Source: Natrinema hispanicum
GTDB taxonomy: Archaea > Halobacteriota > Halobacteria > Halobacteriales > Natrialbaceae
Assembly (NCBI RefSeq): GCF_900111485.1
Contig: NZ_FOIC01000016.1
Location: 1-64,000 of the forward strand
DNA: 64,000 nucleotides
Reading direction: 5' to 3'
Below are positions 51,270 through 60,342 of the stretch, piece after piece. The translations under genes and the position numbers were made by a program. The notes beneath the pieces were generated by a model that worked only from the letters and a program-made list of their open reading frames with translations, ran no database searches and had not been told where the DNA came from. Each line of letters starts with the position of its first letter. The stretch's first letter is position 1.

Positions 51270-52040
51270 ATGGATCGACGACAGTTTCTGGCGGCCTCGA
51301 GCATCGGACTCACAGCAGCGGCGGCGGGCTGTCTGGGTAGTCCGCTCAGCAGTGAGAATCCCGAACCCGGTTCCGAGGCCGACCCCGGAGCGGAATCGGA
51401 CATGACGGCACAAGACGGTGAGATCACTGTCAGCGCCAGCGGCGAAGTCGAAACTGAGCCGGATCAGGCAGTCATCGACGTCGGTGTGGAGGCGTCCGGC
51501 GAAAGCGCAGCCGCCGTCACCGAGGAACTCTCGACCGGCGCTGACGAGTTGCGGACGACGTTCGACGACCTCGGGATTCCCGAAGAGAACATCGAGGATG
51601 GACGATATCGGGTTCATGAAGCACATGGTCGAACTGCAACCGGCTACGAGGGGGTACACTCCTTCGAGGTGACGGTCACCGACGTCGACCGCGTCGGCGA
51701 GATTATCGATGCAGTGACCGAAGCCGGTGCGGACGACGTGGGTCACGTTCGCTTTACGCTCCGTGAGGAGACGCGATCCGAACTGCGAAACGACGCGATC
51801 GACGATGCACTGGCAAACGCCGACGAGGAGGCATCCCACATCGCGGACAACCGTGGCGTCGAACTCGAGGGGACGACGGCCGTTTCGACCGGTGACGTAC
51901 GGGTTCACCCGGTCCATCTCGAAGCCGAAGCCATGACGAGCGCTGACGCGGCAAGCGGTGGGGCACCGCAGACGGAAATCGGGACGGAGCCGGTTCGCGT
52001 GAGTGCCAGCGTGACGATCACGTACGCGTTTACAGCGTAA
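51270..52040 (+). CDS. SIMPL-domain Tat lipoprotein
   Basis: The 256-residue protein begins DRRQFLAASSIGLTAAAAGC: a twin-arginine signal with a lipobox (Cys21), so it is exported folded and anchored by lipid. Then comes an acidic linker and a SIMPL (DUF541) domain (about 45-256) with EITVSASGEVETEPDQAVID. SIMPL proteins form periplasmic or outer-surface oligomers of uncertain role. The ATG at 51270 follows TACTTTTATCC (51237-51247) by about 25 bases. Confidence 0.87.
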   Translation: MDRRQFLAASSIGLTAAAAGCLGSPLSSENPEPGSEADPGAESDMTAQDGEITVSASGEVETEPDQAVIDVGVEASGESAAAVTEELSTGADELRTTFDDLGIPEENIEDGRYRVHEAHGRTATGYEGVHSFEVTVTDVDRVGEIIDAVTEAGADDVGHVRFTLREETRSELRNDAIDDALANADEEASHIADNRGVELEGTTAVSTGDVRVHPVHLEAEAMTSADAASGGAPQTEIGTEPVRVSASVTITYAFTA

Positions 52041-52223
52041 ACGGCGACTGTGAGGGTGGCTGACCGCGATCGGGACAGTATAGTCGACGAGTGATCAGAT
52101 CACCGCCCGAAAGCAGCCATCACCTTCGTTTTCTGCTGTCGGACACTCCGAGTAGTCTCCAAGAAACAGGTGTCACTGCGTGGGTGACGCACGAAAGACG
52201 AAACGCTCAGTCAGCAGTCGTCG

Positions 52224-53303
52224 TTAGTCGTCGGCTGGAACCGCTCGCGAGTCAGCTCGCCCGGAAGCCATGGCGAGCACGTCGTCGAAGAAGTCGAGGG
52301 TGTCTTCGGGACCGGGGTTCGCTTCGGGGTGGTACTGGCGGGTGATCACGTCGTACTCGACGCCGTCGATTCCCTCGGGCGTATCGTCGTTGACGTTGAT
52401 CTGGGTGACCTCGAGATGGTCACCCGGTTCGGCGACCGTGTAGCCGTGGTTCTGGGTGGTCATGACGACCTGCCCGGACTCGAGATCGAGCACGGGCTGG
52501 TTGACGCCGCGGTGGCCGAAGTCCATCTTCTCGGTCGAGCCGCCGAGGGATTCGGCGACGATCTGCTGGCCGAGACAGATGCCGGCGACGGGCGTGTCCT
52601 CGACGAACTCCTCGACGAGCGTGATGGCTTGCTCGAAGTTGACCGGGTCGCCGGGGCCGTTCGAGATGAAAAGGACGTCCGGCTCGACGGCCGCGACGTC
52701 GTCGACGGTCGCGTTGTAGGGGAACACGTGGACGGTCGCGTCACGCTCGAGCAGCGAGTCGATGATCGAGCCTTTCGCGCCACAGTCGATAAGCGCGACG
52801 GTCTCGCCGTCGTTGTCTTCGCCGTGGACGACGGGCTCGTCGACGCTGACCTGTGTGCCGATGTCGGTGTGGTCGCTCATGGCCTTGCACTGTTCGAGTT
52901 CGGCCAGTGCGTCTTCCTCGGTGACGTCCTCGCCGACGGCGATACCGCATTTCATCGCGCCGCCGTCGCGGATGTCAGTGACCACATCACGCGTATCGAG
53001 GTGGTCGACTGCCGGGACACCTTCGCTTTCGAGCCACTCGGCGACATCCTCAGTGAGTTCCTTCGCGAGCACCGCACGTGGGTGGACGCGGTCGGACTCG
53101 AACCGCTCCTCTCGGACGCCGTAGTTGCCGATCAACGGGTACGAGAAGGTCAGGACCTGCTCCTCGTAGGAGGGGTCGGTCAGACTCTCCTCGTAGCCTG
53201 TATATGCTGTTGTGAAAACGAGTTCACCGCGGGCCGTACCTGACGCACGACCACGTCCCTCGAGTACGTGGCCGCCTTCCAGTGCGACGTAGGCTTCCGT
53301 CAT
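52224..53303 (-). CDS. carA: carbamoyl-phosphate synthase small subunit
   Basis: The 359-residue glutaminase subunit supplies ammonia to CarB to make carbamoyl phosphate for arginine and pyrimidines. It has an N-terminal CarA domain (FTTAYTGYEESLTDPSY) and a class I glutamine amidotransferase domain with nucleophile Cys243 in GICLGQQ and His325/Glu327 in RQYHPEANPGP. carB is not adjacent and not in the window, unlike most bacteria. It is divergent from an Lrp/AsnC gene with an inverted repeat between them. Confidence 0.95.
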   Translation of the reverse strand: MTEAYVALEGGHVLEGRGRASGTARGELVFTTAYTGYEESLTDPSYEEQVLTFSYPLIGNYGVREERFESDRVHPRAVLAKELTEDVAEWLESEGVPAVDHLDTRDVVTDIRDGGAMKCGIAVGEDVTEEDALAELEQCKAMSDHTDIGTQVSVDEPVVHGEDNDGETVALIDCGAKGSIIDSLLERDATVHVFPYNATVDDVAAVEPDVLFISNGPGDPVNFEQAITLVEEFVEDTPVAGICLGQQIVAESLGGSTEKMDFGHRGVNQPVLDLESGQVVMTTQNHGYTVAEPGDHLEVTQINVNDDTPEGIDGVEYDVITRQYHPEANPGPEDTLDFFDDVLAMASGRADSRAVPADD

Positions 53304-53354
53304 TACGATCTACGTATCGGATGGATGCTCATAAGTGTTGTCTTCGAAGCTCAG

Positions 53355-53369
53355 TTACGATTTTCGTAA
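53355..53369. promoter_or_regulatory. inverted repeat between carA and lrp
   Basis: TTACGATTTTCGTAA is a perfect 6-base inverted repeat with a TTT centre. It is placed in the 102-base divergent region, 36 bases before the lrp ATG and 52 before carA. It fits an Lrp/AsnC operator and could control both genes. Confidence 0.55.
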
Positions 53370-53405
53370 TCGGTAAGTGCACGTCGAGTATAGGTACGCA
53401 TCTCT

Positions 53406-53819
53406 ATGGACGACCTGGACCGACAGATCCTCGATATTCTCCGGCGTGACGCCCGAACGCCGTATACGGAGATCGCAGACGAGGTCGGGACGAGCGAGGG
53501 GACCGTGCGCAACCGTGTCGAACGAATGATGGACGACGACGTCATCGAGCGCTTTACCATCTCGACTCGGACGGGGAACGTCCAAGCGATGCTCGAGATC
53601 AGCGTCGCGGTCGACGTCGATACCAAGGGGGTCTCCGAGCGGATGGCGGAGTGGGACGAGGTCGACTTCGTCTGGATGGTCTCGGGCGAGCAGGACATCG
53701 TCCTCGTCGTCGACGCCGCGGACACGCGCGGGGTCAACGATCTCATTACGAAGGCCCGGGATCAGGACGAGGTTGTCAGCACGAAGACGCGGCTGATCTT
53801 AGATGAAGAACTCGGGTAA
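53406..53819 (+). CDS. Lrp/AsnC-family transcription regulator
   Basis: This 137-residue regulator has an N-terminal helix-turn-helix (DDLDRQILDILRRDARTPYTEIADEVGTSEGTVRNRV region, about 2-40) and a C-terminal RAM ligand domain (about 65-135) with VWMVSGEQDIVLVV. It binds DNA as dimer or octamer and senses amino acids. Its location next to carA points to glutamine/arginine-linked control; inference. Haloarchaea have many paralogues, so no name is given. Confidence 0.9.
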   Translation: MDDLDRQILDILRRDARTPYTEIADEVGTSEGTVRNRVERMMDDDVIERFTISTRTGNVQAMLEISVAVDVDTKGVSERMAEWDEVDFVWMVSGEQDIVLVVDAADTRGVNDLITKARDQDEVVSTKTRLILDEELG

Positions 53820-54038
53820 GCGTGGTCTTGGGTCGACTTGAGCGACCTGATACTGCCGCACAAAACGACGTGACGCCGGGCGAATTCGCGGCCGTCCTCA
53901 CACAGGCGATGGCCGCATGTCTGCGACCGGCGTCGTCGTGACTGCTGGCTAGGAGTCTGGGGTCCGGAGTACGTCGGTATTCTCAGTGCGTTGGAAAACC
54001 TCGATTCCTTTTTCGAGTTGGTTTCACATTCACAACTA

Positions 54039-55910
54039 ATGACTACTGGGGAGAAGCCTGCCGAGCAACCCGACTCGGCAGTGTCCTCCGATCGCTGGAC
54101 ACGGTCGGATCAGGAGCGTTCGACGACGCTCGAGGAGTACGAAACAATATTCGACACCGTCGAGGACGCCGTTTTGCTCCTCGATGTCGATCGAACGGCT
54201 GACGATCGCACGTACCGATATCGACGCGTCAATCCCGCCTACGAGACGATCACCGGCCTGACCGACACGGAGATCCGTGGACGGACACCGGCCGAGATCT
54301 TCAGCACAGAAACGGCGGCTGCCGTCACTGAGCGATACGACGCATGCGTCGAACAGGCGGCGACGATCGACGACGAGACGACGCTGTCGCTTCCCGCCGG
54401 CGAACGCACGCTCGAGACGAAACTGACGCCGACTGTCGAAAACGGAACAGTCGAGCAGCTCGTCGGGATCGTTCGTGACGTCACCGCGCAAACGCGAACA
54501 GAACGTGAACTTACACGGAGTCGCGATCTCCTCGAGAAAGCGGAGCAGCTCGCGGCCGTCGGTGGGTGGGAACTCGATTTGCGGTCGAACGACCTCCGGT
54601 GGACCGATGGGACACGCGAGATATTCGAGGTCGATGCTGGATACGACCCGACGCTGTCCGAGGCACTCGAGTTCTATCACCCTGCCAACCGGGACCGAAT
54701 TCGCTCGTTCGTCGAGACGTGTCGAGACGGCGGCGAGCCATACGACGTGGTACTGCGAATCATCACCGCTGCGGGGAACGAACGATGGGTCCACACTGTC
54801 GGCGAGCCGGTCGCCGATGGCGATGAGGTCGTCGCGTTACGCGGCGCTGTCAGAGACGTGACGGCGCGAAGGGAACGCGAACAGGAGCTTCAGCTCTTTC
54901 AGAAGGCGGTCGAACAGGCCGGTCACGGGATCGTAATCACGGACCGCGAGGGAACGATCGAGTACGTCAATCCGGCCTACGAGCGAGACAGTGGCTATTC
55001 CCACACGGAAGCTGTCGGTCGGAATCCACGGCTGGTCAAATCGGGCAAACACGACGCGACGTTTTACGAGACGCTGTGGGAGACGATCTGCTCGGGCGAG
55101 GTCTGGGAACACGAACTCATAAACCGCCGGAAATCCGGGGAACTGTACCACGTCGAGCAGACGATCGCGCCGATTACCGATGACAACGATGCAATAACGC
55201 ATTTCGTCGCGATCGAGTCCGATGTCACCGAACAACGACTGCGCGAACAACGACTCAACGTGCTCAACCGGATTCTGCGACACAACATCCGAAACGGGGT
55301 GAACGTCATCCAAGGGAACGCAACGCGGCTCCGAAATCTCACCGACGACGAGCGAGACGAGGCGCTGACTGCGATCGAAGAACAAGCCGCCGAGTTGTGC
55401 AAGATTAGCGACAACGCCGCGGCCGTGCGGGACCTGTTCCAGCGTGACCGCCATCCCGATGCCACCTGTGACGTCGGTGCGATGCTCTTGGGGCTGGCGA
55501 CTGACTTCGACGACGACTATCCGGACACAGACATCACGGTGACCGCACCCGACCCCGTCACGGCCCAGGCCGACGACCGACTCGAGACGGCGATCCGGAC
55601 GGCCGTCGACAACGCCATCACCCACACCGATCGGGCAGTGCCCGAGATCACCGTCAGCGCGACCCCGGTCGACGGACCCGACACGGGCGACTGGGTCGAC
55701 GTTTCCATCGCCGACAACGGGCCGGGGATTCCGCCACAGGAACGACCGATGGTTGAACGCGAAGCAGAGACACAACTCGTCCACGGGACCGGCCTCGAGC
55801 TGTGGCACATCTACTGGATCGCCAAGAGCTTCGGCGGCGAGATGCGGATCACGGACAACGATCCGCGGGGCAGTGTCGTTACGCTCCGTGTTCCGGCAGG
55901 CACAACGTAA
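54039..55910 (+). CDS. PAS-domain sensor histidine kinase
   Basis: The 623-residue cytoplasmic kinase has three PAS-type modules (about 30-145, 165-285, 285-405; the third containing YVNPAYERDSGYSHTEAVGRN), then a kinase core with H-box RILRHNIRNGVN (His415), N-box DNAITHTD and G-box DNGPGIP. It has no membrane helix, so it senses an internal signal such as redox state or light via PAS ligands. No response regulator is adjacent. The start at 54039 is preferred over an upstream in-frame TTG at 53991. Confidence 0.9.
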   Translation: MTTGEKPAEQPDSAVSSDRWTRSDQERSTTLEEYETIFDTVEDAVLLLDVDRTADDRTYRYRRVNPAYETITGLTDTEIRGRTPAEIFSTETAAAVTERYDACVEQAATIDDETTLSLPAGERTLETKLTPTVENGTVEQLVGIVRDVTAQTRTERELTRSRDLLEKAEQLAAVGGWELDLRSNDLRWTDGTREIFEVDAGYDPTLSEALEFYHPANRDRIRSFVETCRDGGEPYDVVLRIITAAGNERWVHTVGEPVADGDEVVALRGAVRDVTARREREQELQLFQKAVEQAGHGIVITDREGTIEYVNPAYERDSGYSHTEAVGRNPRLVKSGKHDATFYETLWETICSGEVWEHELINRRKSGELYHVEQTIAPITDDNDAITHFVAIESDVTEQRLREQRLNVLNRILRHNIRNGVNVIQGNATRLRNLTDDERDEALTAIEEQAAELCKISDNAAAVRDLFQRDRHPDATCDVGAMLLGLATDFDDDYPDTDITVTAPDPVTAQADDRLETAIRTAVDNAITHTDRAVPEITVSATPVDGPDTGDWVDVSIADNGPGIPPQERPMVEREAETQLVHGTGLELWHIYWIAKSFGGEMRITDNDPRGSVVTLRVPAGTT

Positions 55911-55984
55911 TCTGATAACTTCGGTGTCACCTAGTAAAGTGCCTGTCCGCAAAGACACACATAGCAAACGCACCAACGTCGTGT

Positions 55985-56824
55985 ATGACGGACACGCCGG
56001 TCATTCCAGAGACCGCACGCATCGGTCGTACTGCACTGCTCGTTTCGGATCTCGACGAGATGATCGACTTCTATCGAGACGTCGTCGGCCTCACGGTACA
56101 GACGCGACGTGCGACGGTGGCGACACTCGGTGTCGATGAGACACCGTTGCTCGTCTTGAACCGTGCCGAAGACGTCTCGCCTCGCGGACGGGCGCAGGCA
56201 GGACTGTTCCACACCGCGTTCAAGGTCCCCTCACGCGCTGCGTTGGGGGCTGCACTCGAGCGGATTCGCGACCGCTGGCACGTCGATGGTGCATCGGACC
56301 ACTACGTGAGCGAAGCGCTGTATCTGACCGATCCCGAAGGCAACGGCGTCGAAATCTATACGGATCGGCCACGGGAGGAGTGGCCACGCGCAGCAGACGG
56401 GACGGTCGAGATCGGGACCGTTCCGCTCGACCTCGATGATGTCGCTTCCCAGTCCGACGGCAGCGCTGGCGCACCGCCCGGCACGACGGTCGGACACCTC
56501 CATCTAGAGGCGACCTCACTCGAGGCAGCACGCGAGTTCTACGTCGACACGCTGGGACTGACCGTCCAGACCGAGGCACAGTCGGCATTGTTCCTGGCAG
56601 CCGGCGACTATCATCACCATCTCGGCGTGAACACGTGGCACGGTCGGTCACAGCCGGCAGGCGGGCGTGGACTGGCGTGGTTCGAGGTCGTCGTCTCGGA
56701 CGACGAGACGCTCACGACGGTTCGACGGCGACTCGAGGACGCCGACATCACGGTCAGTGACTGGGACGAAGGAATCGAACTCAGCGATCCGGACGGGATC
56801 ACGATCCGAGTCCGTGCGGTGTAG
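55985..56824 (+). CDS. VOC-family dioxygenase, CatE-like
   Basis: The 279-residue protein has two VOC modules. GRTALLVSDLDEMIDFYRDVVGL begins the first; GLFHTAFKVPS, YLTDPEGNGVEIY and VGHLHLEATSLEAAREFYVDTLGL follow, with His and Glu metal-ligand candidates. This is the pattern of CatE-type catechol 2,3-dioxygenases. Ring cleavage of a catechol is likely but not certain. It is 74 bases after the histidine kinase; the ATG follows a CATAGCAAACG promoter-like stretch. Confidence 0.82.
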   Translation: MTDTPVIPETARIGRTALLVSDLDEMIDFYRDVVGLTVQTRRATVATLGVDETPLLVLNRAEDVSPRGRAQAGLFHTAFKVPSRAALGAALERIRDRWHVDGASDHYVSEALYLTDPEGNGVEIYTDRPREEWPRAADGTVEIGTVPLDLDDVASQSDGSAGAPPGTTVGHLHLEATSLEAAREFYVDTLGLTVQTEAQSALFLAAGDYHHHLGVNTWHGRSQPAGGRGLAWFEVVVSDDETLTTVRRRLEDADITVSDWDEGIELSDPDGITIRVRAV

Positions 56825-56927
56825 TCGCCGGTCCGACTGTCGGTCGATTCCGTCTCCGAGCGTCACTGCATGACGGTCGCGGAGACGCCGGCACTGACGG
56901 CCAACCGGGTCGGATTGGACGACGCGC

Positions 56928-57635
56928 TCAGTTCTCATCCGGTGGGCTCCCGACACCGGGCGTCTGCCCCGTGTGCGTGTCGAGTTCCTCTTTGTGGCGA
57001 TGGATTTTCCGATATCCTCGCCGGAGGAGCCGATCGAATCCCGTCCGGCAAACGCGTGCCTGGACCCGTCCGTCACGGATCGCAGCAACGACTGTCTCGG
57101 GCGTGAGCCGGTCAGCCTCGATAACCGTGTACGCCCGGCCCACCTCGAACGGATAGTGAGCATCGCTCCCGCCAACCAGCGGCAGCCCACGGTCGTCTGC
57201 TAGCTCCTCGACGAGCGGCCGTGAACGGGGATGTTTTCCATTGACTTCGATCGCATCGAACAGGATCCCCTCGAGTTCTCGGACGGAACTGTTTCGAAAC
57301 GGGTGCGCAACGATCGCGGCACAGCCGCGATCGTGTGCCAGTGCGACTGCGTCCGCCGGGGAGAGCGCCCCCGGCTTCGTCTCTGCGGGCGGGTCGGGGC
57401 CGACGACGAGGACGTGGCCGCGGTCGGTCGTGATTTCGATCCCCGGGATGAGTTCGACGGGTCCAGTCGGCGTCAATGGCGTGTAGTAATCGTGATTCGT
57501 TGTCGCGACCCCGTCGAGGCCGCGCCGGTCAGCCATTCCGGTGAGTAGACGGACGCCCAGCGGGTCGAACCGATCGCCGAGCCTCCGATAGCCATGAAAG
57601 AACCGCGTGTGTGCGTGCAAATCGACGGTATACAC
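56928..57635 (-). CDS. PHP-domain phosphoesterase
   Basis: This 235-residue protein has the metal motifs of the PHP family: VDLHAHTRFFHG (HxH) at the start, ATTNHDYYT, GIEITTDRGHV, VAHPFRN and GGSDAHYPFEVG. Such enzymes cleave phosphoesters, for example 3-prime,5-prime-nucleotide bisphosphates or histidinol phosphate; the short single-domain type is common in archaea. The GTG at 57635 directly precedes the first motif and is taken as start; the longer frame overlaps the divergent DagK gene. Confidence 0.83.
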   Translation of the reverse strand: MYTVDLHAHTRFFHGYRRLGDRFDPLGVRLLTGMADRRGLDGVATTNHDYYTPLTPTGPVELIPGIEITTDRGHVLVVGPDPPAETKPGALSPADAVALAHDRGCAAIVAHPFRNSSVRELEGILFDAIEVNGKHPRSRPLVEELADDRGLPLVGGSDAHYPFEVGRAYTVIEADRLTPETVVAAIRDGRVQARVCRTGFDRLLRRGYRKIHRHKEELDTHTGQTPGVGSPPDEN

Positions 57636-57689
57636 GGGAACGCATACGCCAGCGAGGCCCTTTTGCCCTCGGCTGGCGTGTTCCAGATC

Positions 57690-58637
57690 ATGTGCCCGGA
57701 GGGGACAGCCGGCGGTCGCGTCGATGGCCGCGTGCTCATCCTCAACCCCGTCAGCGGCAGTCAATCCCACGTCGACACCGTGGTCGAACTGGGGACCGAG
57801 CATGACTTCGATGTCCGAAAAACCGAGAAACGCGGCGACGCGAAACGGTTCGCCCGCGACGCTGCACCCGATGCCGGCCTGATCGCGGCAGGCGGCGGCG
57901 ATGGCACGGTGAACAAAGTGGTTAACGGGATCGCCGCCGCGAACGAACTCGAGACGACGACAGTCGCCGTGGTCCCCGCAGGGACGGGCAATAACTTCGC
58001 GACGAATATCGGAATCCAAGGGATCAACCACGCGTTTCGGGTGATCGAGGAGGGACGACGGCGCTGGATCGATCTCGGCACTGCGAACGATCAGATCTTC
58101 GTCAACTCCTGTGTCGGCGGCATTACCGCCGAAGCAAGCAGCAAGACGGAGTCAGAGAGCAAGGCGAATCTGGGCGTGCTCGCATATGTCAAAAGTATGC
58201 TCGCGACGATGGGGTCGTTCGACTCGCTGCCGCTCCAGGTGGAGACGGCTTCAGGATCGAACGGGAACCGGTCACAAGCCTGGGACGGCCGGGCCATGTT
58301 CGTTCTCATCGGAAACTGTCGACGGTTCACTGGCGCTCGAACGGCACAAGCCAACGTCGAGGATGGGCTGCTCGAGGTAACGATCGTCGAGGACGCCGCG
58401 GCGATGAACCTGCTCAGCGATGCGGCTCTCCAGCGGCTGTTGGGACGCGATAGCAACTACGTCGTTCGTCGGCGCGCCCCGTCGCTCGTGATCGAGAGCA
58501 ATCGGGATGCGATTACATACAGCCTCGACGGCGAGATACTCGAGGCCCACTCGCTGCGCCTCGAGACGGTCCCGCGGACGCTCCAGATCGCCGTCGGCGA
58601 GAACTATCAATCCGACCCGGATACTGGGATATTCTAA
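57690..58637 (+). CDS. diacylglycerol kinase-family lipid kinase
   Basis: The 315-residue protein has LILNPVSGSQS, GGGDGTVNKVVNGIA and PAGTGNNFATNIGI, the DagK/YegS/sphingosine kinase catalytic motifs, and a C-terminal beta sandwich. It transfers phosphate from ATP to a lipid such as archaeol or another isoprenoid alcohol; the lipid is unknown. It is divergent from the PHP gene with 54 bases between starts. The ATG at 57690 is used; a start a few codons later before VDGRVLILNP is also possible. Confidence 0.87.
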   Translation: MCPEGTAGGRVDGRVLILNPVSGSQSHVDTVVELGTEHDFDVRKTEKRGDAKRFARDAAPDAGLIAAGGGDGTVNKVVNGIAAANELETTTVAVVPAGTGNNFATNIGIQGINHAFRVIEEGRRRWIDLGTANDQIFVNSCVGGITAEASSKTESESKANLGVLAYVKSMLATMGSFDSLPLQVETASGSNGNRSQAWDGRAMFVLIGNCRRFTGARTAQANVEDGLLEVTIVEDAAAMNLLSDAALQRLLGRDSNYVVRRRAPSLVIESNRDAITYSLDGEILEAHSLRLETVPRTLQIAVGENYQSDPDTGIF

Positions 58638-58809
58638 CGACCGATGATCGACAGTGGACACTCGATCGTACGACCGTCATGCGATTGATGTGACCTCGAG
58701 TGTCGGTCGGACTGTGTGACCCTCGAGCAGTCGCGGTGCGTTCGCGTATCGCGGTGACCCGACTTCATGAGGCGATACTGGTTTTACGAGTCGACGTAAT
58801 TGTGGTTCT

Positions 58810-59370
58810 ATGAGCACGCCACAGGAGGACGTCCAACACGAGAACGCCGGGCAAGACGTGATTGCCGTCGACGCCGACGACAACGAAATCGAGCTCGTCA
58901 ACCGGCTGGACGCCCATACAGGCGACGGAATCCGCCATCGCGCGTTCACCTCGCTGGTCTTCGACGGCGAGGGCAACATCTTGCTTGCCCAGCGAGCGCC
59001 GGAGAAACGCCTCTGGGGGACCTACTGGGACGGCACCGTCGCCTCCCACCCTGTCGCGGGCCAGAGCCAGGAGGAAGCGACCCGACAGCGACTCGAGGAA
59101 GAGCTCGGAATCACGCCCGACCAGTACGACGACCTGCGGCTGACCGATCGCTTTGAGTACAAACGCTACTTCGAAAACGAGGGCGTCGAACACGAGGTCT
59201 GTGCCGTTTTGCAGCTAACACTGACTGATCGCAGCCTCGAGCCCGACGAGACAGAGGTTGCCGGACTGATGTGGGTTCCCTACGAACGACTCCACTCGCA
59301 TCCGGAGTGGTACCGACAGCTTCGGCTCTGTCCGTGGTTCGAGATCGCCATGCGCCGGGACGTCCGGTAG
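58810..59370 (+). CDS. idi: isopentenyl-diphosphate isomerase, type 1 (Nudix fold)
   Basis: The 186-residue enzyme interconverts isopentenyl and dimethylallyl diphosphate for archaeal lipids and carotenoids. It has HRAFTSLVF, the Nudix-like SQEEATRQRLEEELGI, FEYKRYFENE, EHEVCAV (Glu129) and CPWFEIAM. At the position of catalytic Cys67 of the E. coli enzyme (TNSVCGHP) it has Ala78 (DGTVASHP). This could change chemistry or mean another residue acts; otherwise the family features are intact. It has a TTTTACG TATA-like box upstream. Confidence 0.88.
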   Translation: MSTPQEDVQHENAGQDVIAVDADDNEIELVNRLDAHTGDGIRHRAFTSLVFDGEGNILLAQRAPEKRLWGTYWDGTVASHPVAGQSQEEATRQRLEEELGITPDQYDDLRLTDRFEYKRYFENEGVEHEVCAVLQLTLTDRSLEPDETEVAGLMWVPYERLHSHPEWYRQLRLCPWFEIAMRRDVR

Positions 59371-59581
59371 GTATCGTCGGTCGGTAGCGCGCTTGCGATC
59401 GTACTGATCGCCTTGCCCTTGGTGTCCCCGACATGGGTCTCGAAACGCCGTGTCGCTGCAGCGACTGCTGTCCCGGTAAAAATACGATTACGCTGCAACT
59501 ATGGGGTACGGTAACAAGGCTTATTACGTTCCTGTTCGTAGCGTTGTCTGAGGACCGACGAAACAGGTCCCGTGTGACGAA

Positions 59582-59893
59582 ATGAGCTCCTCACCACCGG
59601 AAACCGAGACGTACGAAGTCACGCTCTCCAGAGACGAGCAATGGGTCGCCCATCACGCGCTCTCGAACCACCTCGACGCGGCCCTCGACGCCGATGAGAA
59701 ACCACCAGAGTGGACACTCGAGGTACTCGAGACGATCGAAGCCGACGGCGACACGGAGCGGCTCACCGGGTCGCAAGCCGACCGGCTCTATGACACGCTG
59801 GCGACGTACGTCAACCGTGAGGAGACACCAGCAAGAGACGTCAGTGACGCCACGACCGTGCTTGCGCGACTCGAGGACGTTCGTACCGACTGA
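59582..59893 (+). CDS. small conserved haloarchaeal protein
   Basis: A 103-residue acidic, helical protein with LSRDEQWVAHHALSNHLDAAL in the first half and a Thr/Leu-rich C-terminal helix. No metal site or membrane helix. It resembles a haloarchaeal domain of unknown function (I believe DUF7853, unverified). It has an AT-rich AGGCTTATTACG promoter-like element (about 59516-59527) some 60 bases upstream. Function unknown. Confidence 0.7.
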   Translation: MSSSPPETETYEVTLSRDEQWVAHHALSNHLDAALDADEKPPEWTLEVLETIEADGDTERLTGSQADRLYDTLATYVNREETPARDVSDATTVLARLEDVRTD

Positions 59894-59955
59894 CCAGACG
59901 GTCACAGGTCGGTTTTTTGCAGTCGATTATACAGCGCCAGCGAGCCGTCGCTATC

Positions 59956-60270
59956 TCAGGGCCGAGTCGTCGCCCAGACGGCCGTAATCGCGAGCAAAAC
60001 GGCTGGCGCAAGCGGTAGAATCAGCAACGCGAACCGGTATCCCTCTCCACCGGGTGGGACCAGATAGATCGCAACTGGAGCGATGACAAATGCAAAGACG
60101 ATAACGCCGATGAGAAGCCAGCCGCGCCAGTCGAACTCCCGGTCGACCGCATCGGGGTGGGTCGGCTCGAGACCTCCGCCACCGCCGGCTGGCTCCTCGG
60201 CCCCCTCTTCACCGTTTGCGTCGAACGCCGCTGGATCGTGGACGTAGCCGCCGTCGTCGCTCGAGGTCAC
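59956..60270 (-). CDS. small two-helix membrane protein
   Basis: The 104-residue protein has an acidic, Gly-rich N-terminal half (about 1-45, with GGGGGLEPTHPDAVDREFDWRG region) and two membrane helices (about 50-69 and 80-102). GTG 60270 is used as start, ahead of TSSDDGGYVHD. It is preceded by the MDR reductase gene in the opposite direction of reading, so it may be transcribed alone. No function is visible. Confidence 0.62.
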   Translation of the reverse strand: MTSSDDGGYVHDPAAFDANGEEGAEEPAGGGGGLEPTHPDAVDREFDWRGWLLIGVIVFAFVIAPVAIYLVPPGGEGYRFALLILPLAPAVLLAITAVWATTRP

Positions 60271-60342
60271 TATCGGACGTATCGAGCGCGTCGTGAAAGC
60301 CCTCACGGTTCCGGCACCCGGGCGTGGCCGGCCCGTAATCGG

